DNA of 64,000 nucleotides. It comes from Selenomonas sp. AE3005 (GTDB taxonomy: Bacteria; Bacillota; Negativicutes; Selenomonadales; Selenomonadaceae). Positions 36,201-42,793 of the stretch are shown one piece after another. The notes under the pieces were generated by a model that searched no databases, was not told the DNA's origin, and saw only the letters and a program-made list of their open reading frames with translations. The position numbers and the translations under genes were made by a program. The stretch's first letter is position 1, and each line of letters starts with the position of its first letter. The DNA is taken from NCBI RefSeq assembly GCF_000686945.1, contig NZ_JMME01000008.1:1-64000 (forward strand). The letters run 5' to 3'.

Positions 36201-37285
36201 GCACGGAAAATGCCGCCGCGAGTGTATCGCTTAGCAATGTGCTGAGCGGTGATAATGTAGGACTTACGGCTAAAGCAGTTTATGATAATCCTAATGCAGG
36301 AACAGCAGAAGATAGTGACGGACTGCAAAATCATAAGGTTACTTATAAATTGAATCTCAGCAATCCAAACTATCAGCTAGCCGAAGATACCATCACCGGC
36401 ACCGGCACAATTTCGCGCAAGGGCTTAACCATCGTGGCAACGCCTGTTTCCATTAACAGCGGTGAAGCTATGCCGAAGTTCAGTGGTACGGTGGAAGGTC
36501 TTGTTTCCGGCGATGAGAATCTGGCTTCGTCCTTTGTATTTGATACAATGCCTACGGTGACAAATACTAGCGTAGAGAAGCCGAATCCGGTTTATGGCTG
36601 GTATCGTAATCAGACCTCTGGCAACTTTGGTCTGAATTATACCTTTGATCAGGATGCGGCTAATGACACGGCCTTTACGGTAAAATACGTGGACAGCGGC
36701 CGCAACAACCCTGATACCAAAATCACGCCGACCAACAATATTTATCAGCAGATTTCCAAGGACAAGGGCAGCGGCTTTGGCGACAATGCAGCGGCAGCTT
36801 TGGAATATGTCGATAAAAATGGTCAGGTCATCGCCAGGGAGACCATCGACAGCGGTGAAATCCATGATGGTAGTGTAAGTCTGGGGAATGCTGACGATAT
36901 GACAAGTCAGGATACGTCCTTGGCTAATATCGGTATCGTGGGCGGCGACATCGTCAATGTTGACGGCGCCGATGCTGCCAACATGGCCAATATCGAAGTC
37001 ACCGATAACGGCACGACGGTAAATCTTGAAATCACTTCCCTGTCTTCTGGAGAATCCGGTGACAAACAGGCGGTGGCAGAGATTACAAGTGTACCTGCGG
37101 CGGCAGACAATAGCAGTGCCCAAATCCAGAATCTGGATGACAGGCAGGATATTCTTGAGCAGTTGGAGAATAAAGATAAGGATGAGGAGAAAAAGGACAG
37201 CGAAATCGCCATTGAGTCCCAAAATAACCAAAATGATGACGAAATTGAGCTGAAAATTGAGGGTAGTGGCGTTAAGGTAGCTTGA
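27296..37285 (+). CDS. Giant two-partner-secretion exoprotein (TpsA, filamentous-haemagglutinin type) with YDG repeats
   Basis: A 3329-residue secreted adhesin. A signal peptide (to about residue 32) is followed by a TPS/haemagglutination-activity domain with the motif NPNGVIFG at 123-130. Residues about 350-440 hold GLUG-type repeats (AGGLVGKISG, YNNGQITG). From about 860 to 3060 come roughly 17 tandem YDG-type units, each opening with a KxYDGxxxV motif (for example KQYDGNANV, KTYDGDTGV, KVYDGTTAG), with an MBG-like unit near the end. The C-terminus is acidic, without cysteine or a sorting signal, so the protein may be released or held by its partner. The transporter gene starts 23 bases downstream. 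Its sigma-28-type promoter suggests co-expression with flagella. Confidence 0.9.
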   Translation: MRRDSNQQKIAIAVGIALSAGMFSIVPVAYGAPVGGTVTTGGADIAYSDAANGGKDTSITSTTMNNVIDWQDFSVAKGEKVVFDGETTDPTQGAHNYMNIVSGMNTSQIDGAIKGGNEVYIINPNGVIFGETASVDVGSLYASTRGVTDTVKGAIAANGTTMESVINTASAGVATDVVNMGKISANKVVMEGQNVRFLNDSTVSTNSETQATELTPWVKANSVILKADSVDGGYVHVGNYDGASAGDAYKTMSIRNNATDVDENGHSVLTTLPPTNYYQLVDGNNWSTTIATNLSGNYMLRSDIVATDEATTFTPITETFKGNFDGNFHTISGMKAKKGLFAKTSGKKRIENVGVVGSEIENDSREYAGAIAGEATDTTFNNVFNEGTSVKVSLSGVIADGRAGGLVGKISGVKINESYNNGQITGHGLVAQADSSDSSAESTIKNSYSIGELTSTGMGFVGAASSSAIITIENCYAKSYKGAAGNGSGIKIKNSIVYGLGNGTRAYGGNTGSSETQPYTSDLKYKDSYTGIDVGWTSITNIGGVKPNENGEVTRSIWRIYEGQDMMPVLTSFLKGVKTVNYNYGYFDDDGLNKTVSVYGGSNGIGSNTKSTYTDAAGNTVRNADDIPAFYGEATEGLVYNGKTLKILNKDQNGAATDSSTIQFAQQDIAEKELSHIKYDTAGRKNSTYDGSKVNSWAMIYSDQLGYDIAGGNISIAPRSVPTKTTTDSYMIARAYNGSYDASDDVANVFTGETTSTTGILPEDEGSVKVRYSGTATFQSYNSNTGAWTDDANVGIDKRININGNLSLASITTNTDGTTTTSDYTENNYTLVNSAGEYVNSVTLPTSNVKGVIYQRELIVKAAKDDYEKVYDKNSTVKIKDETTGEYIARTITADDFDFDTSQIVSLPSANNAAQTVADDVELDFGETANYVISANDSSEEAVSAGNHAVRLNGVKLKGAARDNYVLVYEDSTGNRKNIFSTKGLIELNREGEYEQGTAINPENEDGTGGGGNVYSTGVINRRNISSTGFEWYTGDENNKTWHNNSATAGAATREYTGSENYAEPVGTKVSNERNSTVGSGMLEGDSLLFTVQSATFVKSAAWEDTDENGKSVNHTYSTTKNVNTDTQVGAQGVVYTVTISDNGTGVANNYTLDGQDIVANGNTVIGAGAITPRTLNVVVNPTKNVTKQYDGNANVKDAAGETTFGMDDGYLSYANAEDTEHHLLTNDGSHIKITGLYQQTGLDGAAKNVNYTQNTTQNGNTTTTTYTVADKNIVYEAKVYEGTGDSAVISQNYKFGENGSATQTFDGIGQITPATITAVTFKTAEKTYDGDYNVTNSTSEAGITVGQPTYKNDRITITGVTGAVNNEGIQDVFGVDENGQLALNSEVLKGQYGEMADGVFTPNADVLRAASHEVIENGKTVEYMGLGNLLNTRNYILADNLSEKAYGTGTIRPLKITDGEWIKLDRNSTPITKVYDGTKNVAHAMDYLTDRQAYVQPTGTTNELGLNLTVAGAEYSSQHQGTRDVTYKLVVTETGNYSIADSLLTNGYVEKTLTGGGIITPRAITIIDNKDYVNDDIVDHNITKTYDALPDIERTGEELITIKDQLVTDVDTAYVVSNGITAVYNDKNAGSKVVTYTLKVAGDTEGDYYFRAENSDTHRTTWTGEGTIYKRTLTLNTTAEPSKVYGTYDDDVTTNRLESVKSSTMPTAEVISFGSDENKTVVNRDGFDVTKLTGLYGSGTTDDTFVANGDVNRATDTNRTVLNKDVQYSGVLAALGDDAGNYDVANTFYGIGKITPATIDHTAFKFYISDSVSQTYSGSEVVGEYGMDATARNAFQRSWVNPVTSGVDLDGNGAVDISLADGAYDYSINSAKFNSADAGEGNKTVTYNVHVDAATINNYDYADDAVAIDAIDLTDSSNTGTINKRSIIASVTHDYLEKYYDGTKKIYNGDNAAYSGAASGTELSGADAVTFAAVVADGTTTQTGLLDGTNVSTGAYDDAGVGTNNKTINYTAKVDDAHSGNYKFVDAEGHELTNGQGTALTTTQNTINPFGVVLTTADTTKTYDGTKGVKAVKSTAALQLGNSYDNLQLTDVTDDTGVYDNPNVQNGAAHTVTYTGFTLNNDNYYLAKADGSAIDTEAGKNVITGTGYIEKYTLTALPTFTIHDVTKEYDTDALVKYNRSSDADAIKRNFITATNLPGDIAYELVKAEYTDSARGVGKTVNFILQLSSDNYNFGSLVNNGWMNADGTFAKSGTGDITPRKVYVSLDTTPEIRKTYDGDTGVEQDVTNMIIVRDGDLLNEGTHLNRNASVINAQYEDKDAGDNKKVIYQVQLTGNGADNYEIHRLENLGTNADSVYNTLEGTGKIDKATLTFNPDDHAFDRDYRKGDANVGLNAGSVVLTGVNGETVTLNDGALNKVTAEFGKGTGANDFTADENVSWNGDNVVDKDIRFTGLDNALQYMVDNNVDTISKNYTIDGTAYFAAAKAKGKIKPITITQAATENWKAVTREYNADTDLQEVYDYSGATAEPLGINDILTFTLTHDGNTVTDSNGNALTVRYTAAGQYDNQNVGDNHTLNYHINSVESKVKDAVGNANYILDDSVLTALVNHDVDSGAANNAGNAAVYSHITPRQLNAAVEKDSGNRKIYDGNDRADTSNFVVDADDQAILSKDGLLNDVVITARYGDKHASVNPGEADSNSKTITYTLALNDNSGNYAIATPSAVAQGDIERRKVYVDGTNAVAAPKDYDGNTDLPSGTDYNAMGFGLRDADSTTGLVTGDSDLKLDATQVEGHYVSPDVKRAADGSVIAQNINFTGFKLNDTDTANDNSINDYIMIDANGSGVIKPLPVSVSIAAAPYKAYDGTTTVKGTAAANANLVPSGLLTGDSANILIGSADYDDASAGTNKGYTYNITLGNGNYTLVQGSNAPDITVTGNGLKGQIKASDGTIDKRIITPTVNGIMTKVYDGTTAGTENAAASVSLSNVLSGDNVGLTAKAVYDNPNAGTAEDSDGLQNHKVTYKLNLSNPNYQLAEDTITGTGTISRKGLTIVATPVSINSGEAMPKFSGTVEGLVSGDENLASSFVFDTMPTVTNTSVEKPNPVYGWYRNQTSGNFGLNYTFDQDAANDTAFTVKYVDSGRNNPDTKITPTNNIYQQISKDKGSGFGDNAAAALEYVDKNGQVIARETIDSGEIHDGSVSLGNADDMTSQDTSLANIGIVGGDIVNVDGADAANMANIEVTDNGTTVNLEITSLSSGESGDKQAVAEITSVPAAADNSSAQIQNLDDRQDILEQLENKDKDEEKKDSEIAIESQNNQNDDEIELKIEGSGVKVA

Positions 37286-37308
37286 TTATTTGAGGTGTGA
37301 CAGACAGC

Positions 37309-38970
37309 ATGAAGAAACCAGGCAAAGTACAAATTGCAGCAGGATTGGCAGTTGCTGTTATGAATTTTGGCGGAGGGGCGGCACTAGCCGCGCCCTCCCT
37401 GAATCAGCCCGGACAGGAAGTGGAGCAGAATCTGCCCCGTCCGCAGGCGGAGGTGCAGGATAGCAATGCAGACCAGTCTCAGCAGGCTCCGGCTGTGGAG
37501 TTTACTATTACCAATTTCCGTTTAGAGGCTCCTGACCTTTACCTTGATAAGGGCGAACTGGTGAAAATTTTGCAGGACGGCATGGGTGAGAAGAAGACCA
37601 TGAAGGAATTGAATTCCACACTGGCAGAACTCACCCGCTATTGCCGCCAGCATGGCTATCCGGCGGCGGCGGCTTATGTGCCTGCGCAGGAAAGCTCCGA
37701 TGGCATGATTACCATCAAGGTTATCCCGGGGCGTTATGGCGAGATAAAAATTGACAACCGCAGCCGGCTGAAAACTGATGTGGCTAATGGTTTTGTCAAG
37801 TCCTTAAAGTCCGGGGATATCATTCGCACGGGCAAACTGGAAACGACACTCTATTCTATTTCTGATGTCAGCGGTACCAAGGCCGTAGGTGTGCTGAGTC
37901 CCGGCAAGGAGTTTGGCACCAGTGACCTGACTGTGCGCATCGAAAAAGGCAAGGGCACCAGCACGATTCTTTATGTGGAAAATTACGGCAGTGAGGATAC
38001 GGGGCGCTACCGCTATGGCCTGCAGCATAATATCTATGATGTCAGCGGCAATGGTGATAAGGTGAGCATTGGTACCCTGTTGTCCAATCAAAATATGCAC
38101 AACTACTATGCCAACTATGAGACTATCGTAGGCCGTGGCGGTACAACGCTGGGCTTTGGCTACAGCCGCATGGATTACCGCGTGGGCATAAACTCCGGTG
38201 ATTTGAAAGGCGTAGCTGATACCATCAGCGTGTTCGGCCATCGTCCTATATATCACCTGACCAACAGCGGCTTGAAAATAAAGTATGGCTATGATTACCG
38301 TAGGTTGAAGGATGATTATATGTCCCTGTATGAGGTGAATAAACATTCGCATAGTGTCTATGTGGCAGCGGAGGGGTTTGAACGTCGTAAGGGGCTTGCC
38401 GTAAATTACGAAGCAAAGCTGACCACGGGAACGCTAGGCAGGGATTCGGATGACGCTTTCTCGAAATCTATGTTTGATAATAATAAAACGGAAGGACGTT
38501 ACACTAAAGGTGAGTTCAACGTGACTGCGGTGCAGCGGCTGGGCAATCGGGCGGATGTGCTGGTAAAGGCCTCCGGGCAGCTGGCCAGTCACAATTTAGA
38601 TGGCTCGGAGAAGATGTATCTGGGCGGCGCTAACGGTGTCAGGGCTTATCCGCAGGGTGAAGGTTCCGGTGATGAAGGTCTGATGGGAACTGTGGAGACA
38701 AGATTTTATACTAATGTTCCCGGGCTAGTCTTTAGTACCTATTTTGATATTGGTCATGTAAAATTTCGCAAAGATGGACAACCTTGGGGACGGAGCAGTG
38801 ATGCGTCAGGGATGACATTGAAGGGCTATGGCGTAGGCATTACCTACAGCAAGCCCAACGACTGGTTTGCCCGCCTTGATTATGCCCGCCGTATCGGCGG
38901 TGACCCGAATCTCAGTGAAAAAGCCCAGGCCAAGGGCAGAACCTGGTTTATGCTGGGCAAGATTTGGTAA
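37309..38970 (+). CDS. TpsB outer-membrane transporter (ShlB/FhaC/HecB family)
   Basis: ATG 37309 is preferred over GTG 37297, which lies in the GAGGTG ribosome site. The 553-residue protein has a signal peptide (AAGLAVAVMNFGGGAALA), a Gln/Pro-rich linker, POTRA domains (about 65-215: FTITNFRLEAPDLYLDKGELVKIL, YVPAQESSDGMITIKVIPGRYGEI) and a beta-barrel. The conserved ShlB-type motif GGANGVRAYPQGEGSGDEG is clear, and it ends in an aromatic residue (KIW), as outer-membrane barrels do. It recognises the TPS domain of the upstream adhesin and exports it. An outer membrane is thus required, fitting a diderm Firmicute. Confidence 0.93.
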   Translation: MKKPGKVQIAAGLAVAVMNFGGGAALAAPSLNQPGQEVEQNLPRPQAEVQDSNADQSQQAPAVEFTITNFRLEAPDLYLDKGELVKILQDGMGEKKTMKELNSTLAELTRYCRQHGYPAAAAYVPAQESSDGMITIKVIPGRYGEIKIDNRSRLKTDVANGFVKSLKSGDIIRTGKLETTLYSISDVSGTKAVGVLSPGKEFGTSDLTVRIEKGKGTSTILYVENYGSEDTGRYRYGLQHNIYDVSGNGDKVSIGTLLSNQNMHNYYANYETIVGRGGTTLGFGYSRMDYRVGINSGDLKGVADTISVFGHRPIYHLTNSGLKIKYGYDYRRLKDDYMSLYEVNKHSHSVYVAAEGFERRKGLAVNYEAKLTTGTLGRDSDDAFSKSMFDNNKTEGRYTKGEFNVTAVQRLGNRADVLVKASGQLASHNLDGSEKMYLGGANGVRAYPQGEGSGDEGLMGTVETRFYTNVPGLVFSTYFDIGHVKFRKDGQPWGRSSDASGMTLKGYGVGITYSKPNDWFARLDYARRIGGDPNLSEKAQAKGRTWFMLGKIW

Positions 38971-39049
38971 AACTAAAAGAAGGATATTGTCTTTTAACAG
39001 CGAAATATAGCTAATAACAAGTTAAAAGTCGTCCAAGGAGTGAGATAAA

Positions 39050-39460
39050 ATGGCAGGCAAAATCAAAAATTGTCCGATGTGCGGCAAACTTTTCAACGAC
39101 ACTGGTCATAAGGTTTGTATGGATTGCTTTGAGAAGATACAGGAAAAAGAACACGAGGTCGTGGAGTATGTCCGCGAACATCGTGGCGCTAAGATTGCTG
39201 AAATCTGTGAGGCTACCAAGGCACCGGCAGGCATGATTAAAAAGATGATTCGTGAAGGCCGCTTTGAGCAGATTGGCGTGAAGATGACCTATCCTTGTGA
39301 AAAATGCGGTGCGCCGATTGTGACGGGCAAGATTTGTAAGTCCTGTGAAGATGCAGCCCGCAGCACGCTCCAGAAACAGGCAGCAGCCGTTACGGCTGCC
39401 AGACAGATGGCTAAAGCAGACAAAGGTCAGGGCATGTATTCCAAAAAGCATGATGAATGA
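39050..39460 (+). CDS. yvyF: Flagellar operon zinc-finger protein YvyF
   Basis: A 136-residue protein of the flagellar-operon YvyF family. Two zinc-ribbon-like sets are visible: CPMC (8, 11) with CMDC (23, 26), and CEKC with CKSC later. Between them is a helix-turn-helix-like stretch (GAKIAEICEATKAPAGMIKKMIREGRFEQIG). It sits just upstream of flgM, as in Bacillus. The role is regulatory or unknown. It has a CCAAGGAGTGAG ribosome site and a terminator behind it. Confidence 0.85.
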   Translation: MAGKIKNCPMCGKLFNDTGHKVCMDCFEKIQEKEHEVVEYVREHRGAKIAEICEATKAPAGMIKKMIREGRFEQIGVKMTYPCEKCGAPIVTGKICKSCEDAARSTLQKQAAAVTAARQMAKADKGQGMYSKKHDE

Positions 39461-39530
39461 TATAGGCAAATAGGCGAAAAACGGCGATAATCGCTGATAA
39501 TCACCGCTAAAAGCGAATAATGACCGAAAA

Positions 39531-39557
39531 GCAGGAATTAAGTTTCCTGCTTTTTTT
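39531..39557 (+). terminator. Terminator of yvyF, overlapping the flgM promoter
   Basis: GCAGGA-ATTAAGTT-TCCTGC followed by seven Ts. The loop contains the TAAGTTTC -35 element of the next promoter. Confidence 0.8.
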
Positions 39558-39565
39558 GTCGATAG
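39539..39565 (+). promoter_or_regulatory. Sigma-28-type promoter of flgM
   Basis: TAAGTTTC (39539-39546), an 11-base spacer and GTCGATAG (39558-39565). The -35 lies in the loop of the yvyF terminator and the spacer is its T-run. Confidence 0.75.
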
Positions 39566-39633
39566 TTCATTCAGAGGAGGCTGTGTACCATTCAGGGTAG
39601 CAGCTATGAGAATGAACAGGGTGGTGAATTAAG

Positions 39634-39912
39634 ATGATTATCAATGGCAATGTACAGGCCGTAGCCGGTGCCTACAGCGTGAGCAGCACGGGCGGCGTCA
39701 AGCGGGCCTACAATGCGCAGGCTGTAGAAAAGAAGGACGAAGTCCTGCTGTCCCATGAAGGCCAGAGTTTTTCCAGCATGCTGCAGAAACTCCAGAGTAT
39801 GGACGATGTGCGTGAAGATAGGGTTCAGGAACTGAGCGCACGTCTGAACGCCGGCAGTTATGAGGTGTCCAGTGAAAACCTCGCAGCCAGCCTGCTGAAT
39901 GCACGGTTCTGA
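39634..39912 (+). CDS. flgM: Anti-sigma-28 factor FlgM
   Basis: A 92-residue protein with the FlgM C-terminal sigma-binding helices (REDRVQELSARLNAGSYEVSSENLAASLLN). It holds the flagellar sigma factor inactive until the hook is finished, then is exported. It leads the operon flgM-flgN-flgN-flgK-flgL and is preceded by a sigma-28-type promoter, which gives feedback control. The start ATG follows AGGGTGGTGAATTAAG. Confidence 0.9.
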   Translation: MIINGNVQAVAGAYSVSSTGGVKRAYNAQAVEKKDEVLLSHEGQSFSSMLQKLQSMDDVREDRVQELSARLNAGSYEVSSENLAASLLNARF

Positions 39913-39932
39913 TCCGGGGAGGCAAAACAAAT

Positions 39933-40415
39933 ATGTGGCAGGAGTTCGCAAACAATCTCAACGAATTAAACAAAGCCTACAAAGCACTTATTGAACTGGG
40001 AAAAAAGAAACGCAGCGCTTTGGTGCTCGTGGATATGAAAACCGTGGAATCTCTGCTGAAAACAGAGGAAGAGCTGACGGACAGTGTGGCACGGCTGGAA
40101 AAGACACGGCAGGGCCTGCTCATGAAACTGGCTGCCAGCGAAAAAAGACTGGGGCCGGATTCCAATATGCAGGATATCATCGGCGTAGTACCGCCGGGAA
40201 AATTGCAGGAAGTCATAAAGAAACTCCATGCTATGCTGGCTAAATCCGTGCAGGAGGCGCAGGAAATCAGTGAGGGCAATGCCCTGCTGATTAGGGCCGC
40301 TATGGAGGCTGCCGCCTTCCATTTGAACAGGCTGGGCGGCGCCAAGGTGGAACCGGCTTATGGCAAGGGCGGCGAAGTTACTACGCACCGCCGAAATTTT
40401 GAATTTAACGCATAG
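39933..40415 (+). CDS. flgN: FlgN-like export chaperone (first copy)
   Basis: A 160-residue almost all-helical protein with the FlgN pattern: an N-terminal coiled coil (ELNKAYKALIELGKKKRSALVLVDMKTVESLLKTEEEL), a middle region and a C-terminal helix. FlgN guards the hook-filament junction proteins FlgK and FlgL before export. It lies 21 bases after flgM with a CCGGGGAGGC ribosome site. A second FlgN-like gene follows directly, so the pair may divide FlgK and FlgL between them. Confidence 0.8.
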   Translation: MWQEFANNLNELNKAYKALIELGKKKRSALVLVDMKTVESLLKTEEELTDSVARLEKTRQGLLMKLAASEKRLGPDSNMQDIIGVVPPGKLQEVIKKLHAMLAKSVQEAQEISEGNALLIRAAMEAAAFHLNRLGGAKVEPAYGKGGEVTTHRRNFEFNA

Positions 40416-40450
40416 CCACAGTTACAGACACAGCCAAGGGTGGGAGAAAA

Positions 40451-40918
40451 TTGGAAGAAGTAGTACGTTTGCTGAGGGCGCAAATCTTGATCAGCAACAA
40501 ATGTATAGAAAAAATCAAAGCATTAAAAGAAACACTCCAAGCCGAAAATAAGGGGGCCGATATTGTGGCTGCCGTTCAGGCAATTGAGCCTGCCCTGTTG
40601 GAATTAGGCAAACTGGAAAAAGATAAGCAGGAATTTTTACGGAAACATAAAATGCCTGCAATGAGCGCTTTTATCACAAAAGCGCCGCCCTCAGAGGAAA
40701 GGGAAATTGTGGTGCACCTGTTGCACCGGGTGCAGGAATTTGAAGAGGCCTTAGGTCGGGAAATCGAGGCTGCCAGGCTCCTGCTGGAGCGTGGCAAGAA
40801 GTATGTGGACTACCATATAAACGTTATGACCAGAACCGTGGCTAGCGAAACTTATACGCAGGACGCGGCGAATAAAGAAAGCCGTCGGGAAATCAAGATG
40901 TTTGATTCCAGCGTTTGA
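40451..40918 (+). CDS. FlgN-like export chaperone (second copy)
   Basis: It starts with TTG at 40451, placed by GGGAG five bases upstream. The 155-residue product is helical and heptad-rich (MEEVVRLLRAQILISNKCIEKIKALKETL), like FlgN, with a similar C-terminal helix ending EIKMFDSSV. Identity to the first copy is low, but length, position before flgK and predicted fold fit. Two adjacent FlgN-type genes are known in some Firmicutes but are not usual. Confidence 0.65.
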   Translation: MEEVVRLLRAQILISNKCIEKIKALKETLQAENKGADIVAAVQAIEPALLELGKLEKDKQEFLRKHKMPAMSAFITKAPPSEEREIVVHLLHRVQEFEEALGREIEAARLLLERGKKYVDYHINVMTRTVASETYTQDAANKESRREIKMFDSSV

Positions 40919-40964
40919 GCACTTGGACAGAATAAGCAGCAGAAAGGATAATAGGTGAATTATC

Positions 40965-42767
40965 ATGCGTTCTACGTTTTCCGGACTCAATACCATGGTT
41001 CGCGGCGTATTTGCCAACCAGCTGTCTTTGGATACGGTTGGCCATAATATTACAAATGCCTCTACCGAAGGGTATTCGCGCCAGCGCGTGAATCAGGCGG
41101 CTACCCTCGGGCAGGAAGTACCTTCCATTTATGGTCAGGTAATGGTGGGCACCGGGGTAGATGCTTTGTCGCTGCAGCGTGCCCGTAATATCTACGCCGA
41201 CAAACAGTTCTGGGCAGAAACTTCCACACATGAATATTACAAGGCTGAGCAGGTGAATTACGATAAACTGGAGGCCATTTTCGATGATTCTGATAAGACG
41301 GGAATAAAAAATGCCATGGATGAGTTTTACCGGGCATGGAGTGATTTGTCCGCCAATGCATCCCTGGACAGTAACCGTGTGAATGTTATCGAAAAAGGCA
41401 ATATCTTTATCGACAGGATAAAGACGGTGTCTGCTCAGCTGCAGGACCAGATTAACGCCCAGTATGATGATATGCGAATAAACGTCAGTGCTATCGATGA
41501 TATCAACAGCCGCATCGTGGAACTGAATAAAAATATAATGACGGTCGAGGCTACCGGCGCTCAGGCCAATGACCTGCGCGACCAGCGCGACCTGCTCGTG
41601 GACGAGCTCTCCAAACACATGAACCTCAATGTCTACGAGGACGATAAGGGCATGTACAGCATCGTGTCCAACGGCATTACCATGGTCAACGGCATTAACA
41701 AATTGACGCTGACCATGTCTGACCCCATAAATAATTCTGATTATGGCATCAATGATTACACTGTCCTGATTAAGGAGTCAGATATTGCCTTTATCCCCCA
41801 GAACGGCAGCCTTAGAGCACAGATGGATACCATTGCTGAGGACAAGGCCTATATTGACAAGATGGCTGATATGGCCGCGTTCATGCTTACTATTTTTAAC
41901 AATATGCACCAGCAGGGCGCAGGTATTGATGGGACAGACGGTGGCTTGGGACCGAATCCCCCAGCCAGCGGCACTTATGCCGGCCCCACTTATGGAATTA
42001 ACTTCTTTGGTGACCATAATACCATTTATGAATGGAACGACACCGATAAATGCGTGGTGGCCAAGGTTATGGACTCCACACAGACCATTACACGCAGCCT
42101 GGATAAAGAGCAGCTGACAGATGATACCGGTGCTCCTATCTACGATGTTGATGGTAAAGAACAGTACCGTCCTGTAGTCAAGATCGAAGGAACACAGTTA
42201 CAGGAAGATAAACTAAAAGGCATAAATATTATCAATGCTTTTTCCTTAAACCAGAAAATAACAGTGGCTGGTGGTTCTTCACTGATAGCGGCCCGTACAT
42301 TTTCCGTGGAGAAGGAAGTTAAGGATGGTGCCTATACTGGCAATTTGACCACTACGGTTAACGGCTCTGGCGATGGTACCAATGCGGTAAATCTGAGTCA
42401 CCTGTTCAATATTGACTTGTCAAATATAGCAACGACAGCCACAATTAACTACAATGGTGATAACGTACAGGTAACGTCTGCAACAAACCGCTCCATAGGT
42501 AAAATATCGCTGAATTCCTATTATCAGTCAGCTATGTCGCAGCTTGGTACGGATGCCAGTTCCGTGGATAAGAAGGAAAGTGCTCAGGAAGATTTGATCA
42601 CGCAGATTGTCAACTGGCGCTCCTCGACTTCCGGTGTTGACTGGAACGAGGAACTTACGAATATGATTACTTTCCAGAAGGGCTACAGTGCCTGCTCCCG
42701 TTGCCTGACCACCATGGACGAAATGCTGGACAGGCTGATTAACAGCACCGGCGTGGTTGGCCGCTAA
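40965..42767 (+). CDS. flgK: Hook-filament junction protein FlgK
   Basis: A 600-residue protein. The N-terminus carries the rod/hook signature (TFSGLNTMVRGVFANQLSLD, VGHNITNASTEGYSRQRV) and the C-terminus the matching helix (MITFQKGYSACSRCLTTMDEMLDRLINSTGVVG). It forms the first junction ring between hook and filament. ATG 40965 follows AAAGGATAATAGGTGAATT. flgL starts 26 bases later. Confidence 0.95.
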   Translation: MRSTFSGLNTMVRGVFANQLSLDTVGHNITNASTEGYSRQRVNQAATLGQEVPSIYGQVMVGTGVDALSLQRARNIYADKQFWAETSTHEYYKAEQVNYDKLEAIFDDSDKTGIKNAMDEFYRAWSDLSANASLDSNRVNVIEKGNIFIDRIKTVSAQLQDQINAQYDDMRINVSAIDDINSRIVELNKNIMTVEATGAQANDLRDQRDLLVDELSKHMNLNVYEDDKGMYSIVSNGITMVNGINKLTLTMSDPINNSDYGINDYTVLIKESDIAFIPQNGSLRAQMDTIAEDKAYIDKMADMAAFMLTIFNNMHQQGAGIDGTDGGLGPNPPASGTYAGPTYGINFFGDHNTIYEWNDTDKCVVAKVMDSTQTITRSLDKEQLTDDTGAPIYDVDGKEQYRPVVKIEGTQLQEDKLKGINIINAFSLNQKITVAGGSSLIAARTFSVEKEVKDGAYTGNLTTTVNGSGDGTNAVNLSHLFNIDLSNIATTATINYNGDNVQVTSATNRSIGKISLNSYYQSAMSQLGTDASSVDKKESAQEDLITQIVNWRSSTSGVDWNEELTNMITFQKGYSACSRCLTTMDEMLDRLINSTGVVGR

Positions 42768-42793
42768 GATAAACAGCAAATGAGGTGAAATAA

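Noticed and set aside
27296-37285. A CRISPR array or tandem DNA repeat in the adhesin gene
   Set aside because: The repeats are protein-level YDG domains with strong DNA divergence. I saw no CRISPR-like direct repeats with spacers anywhere in the window.
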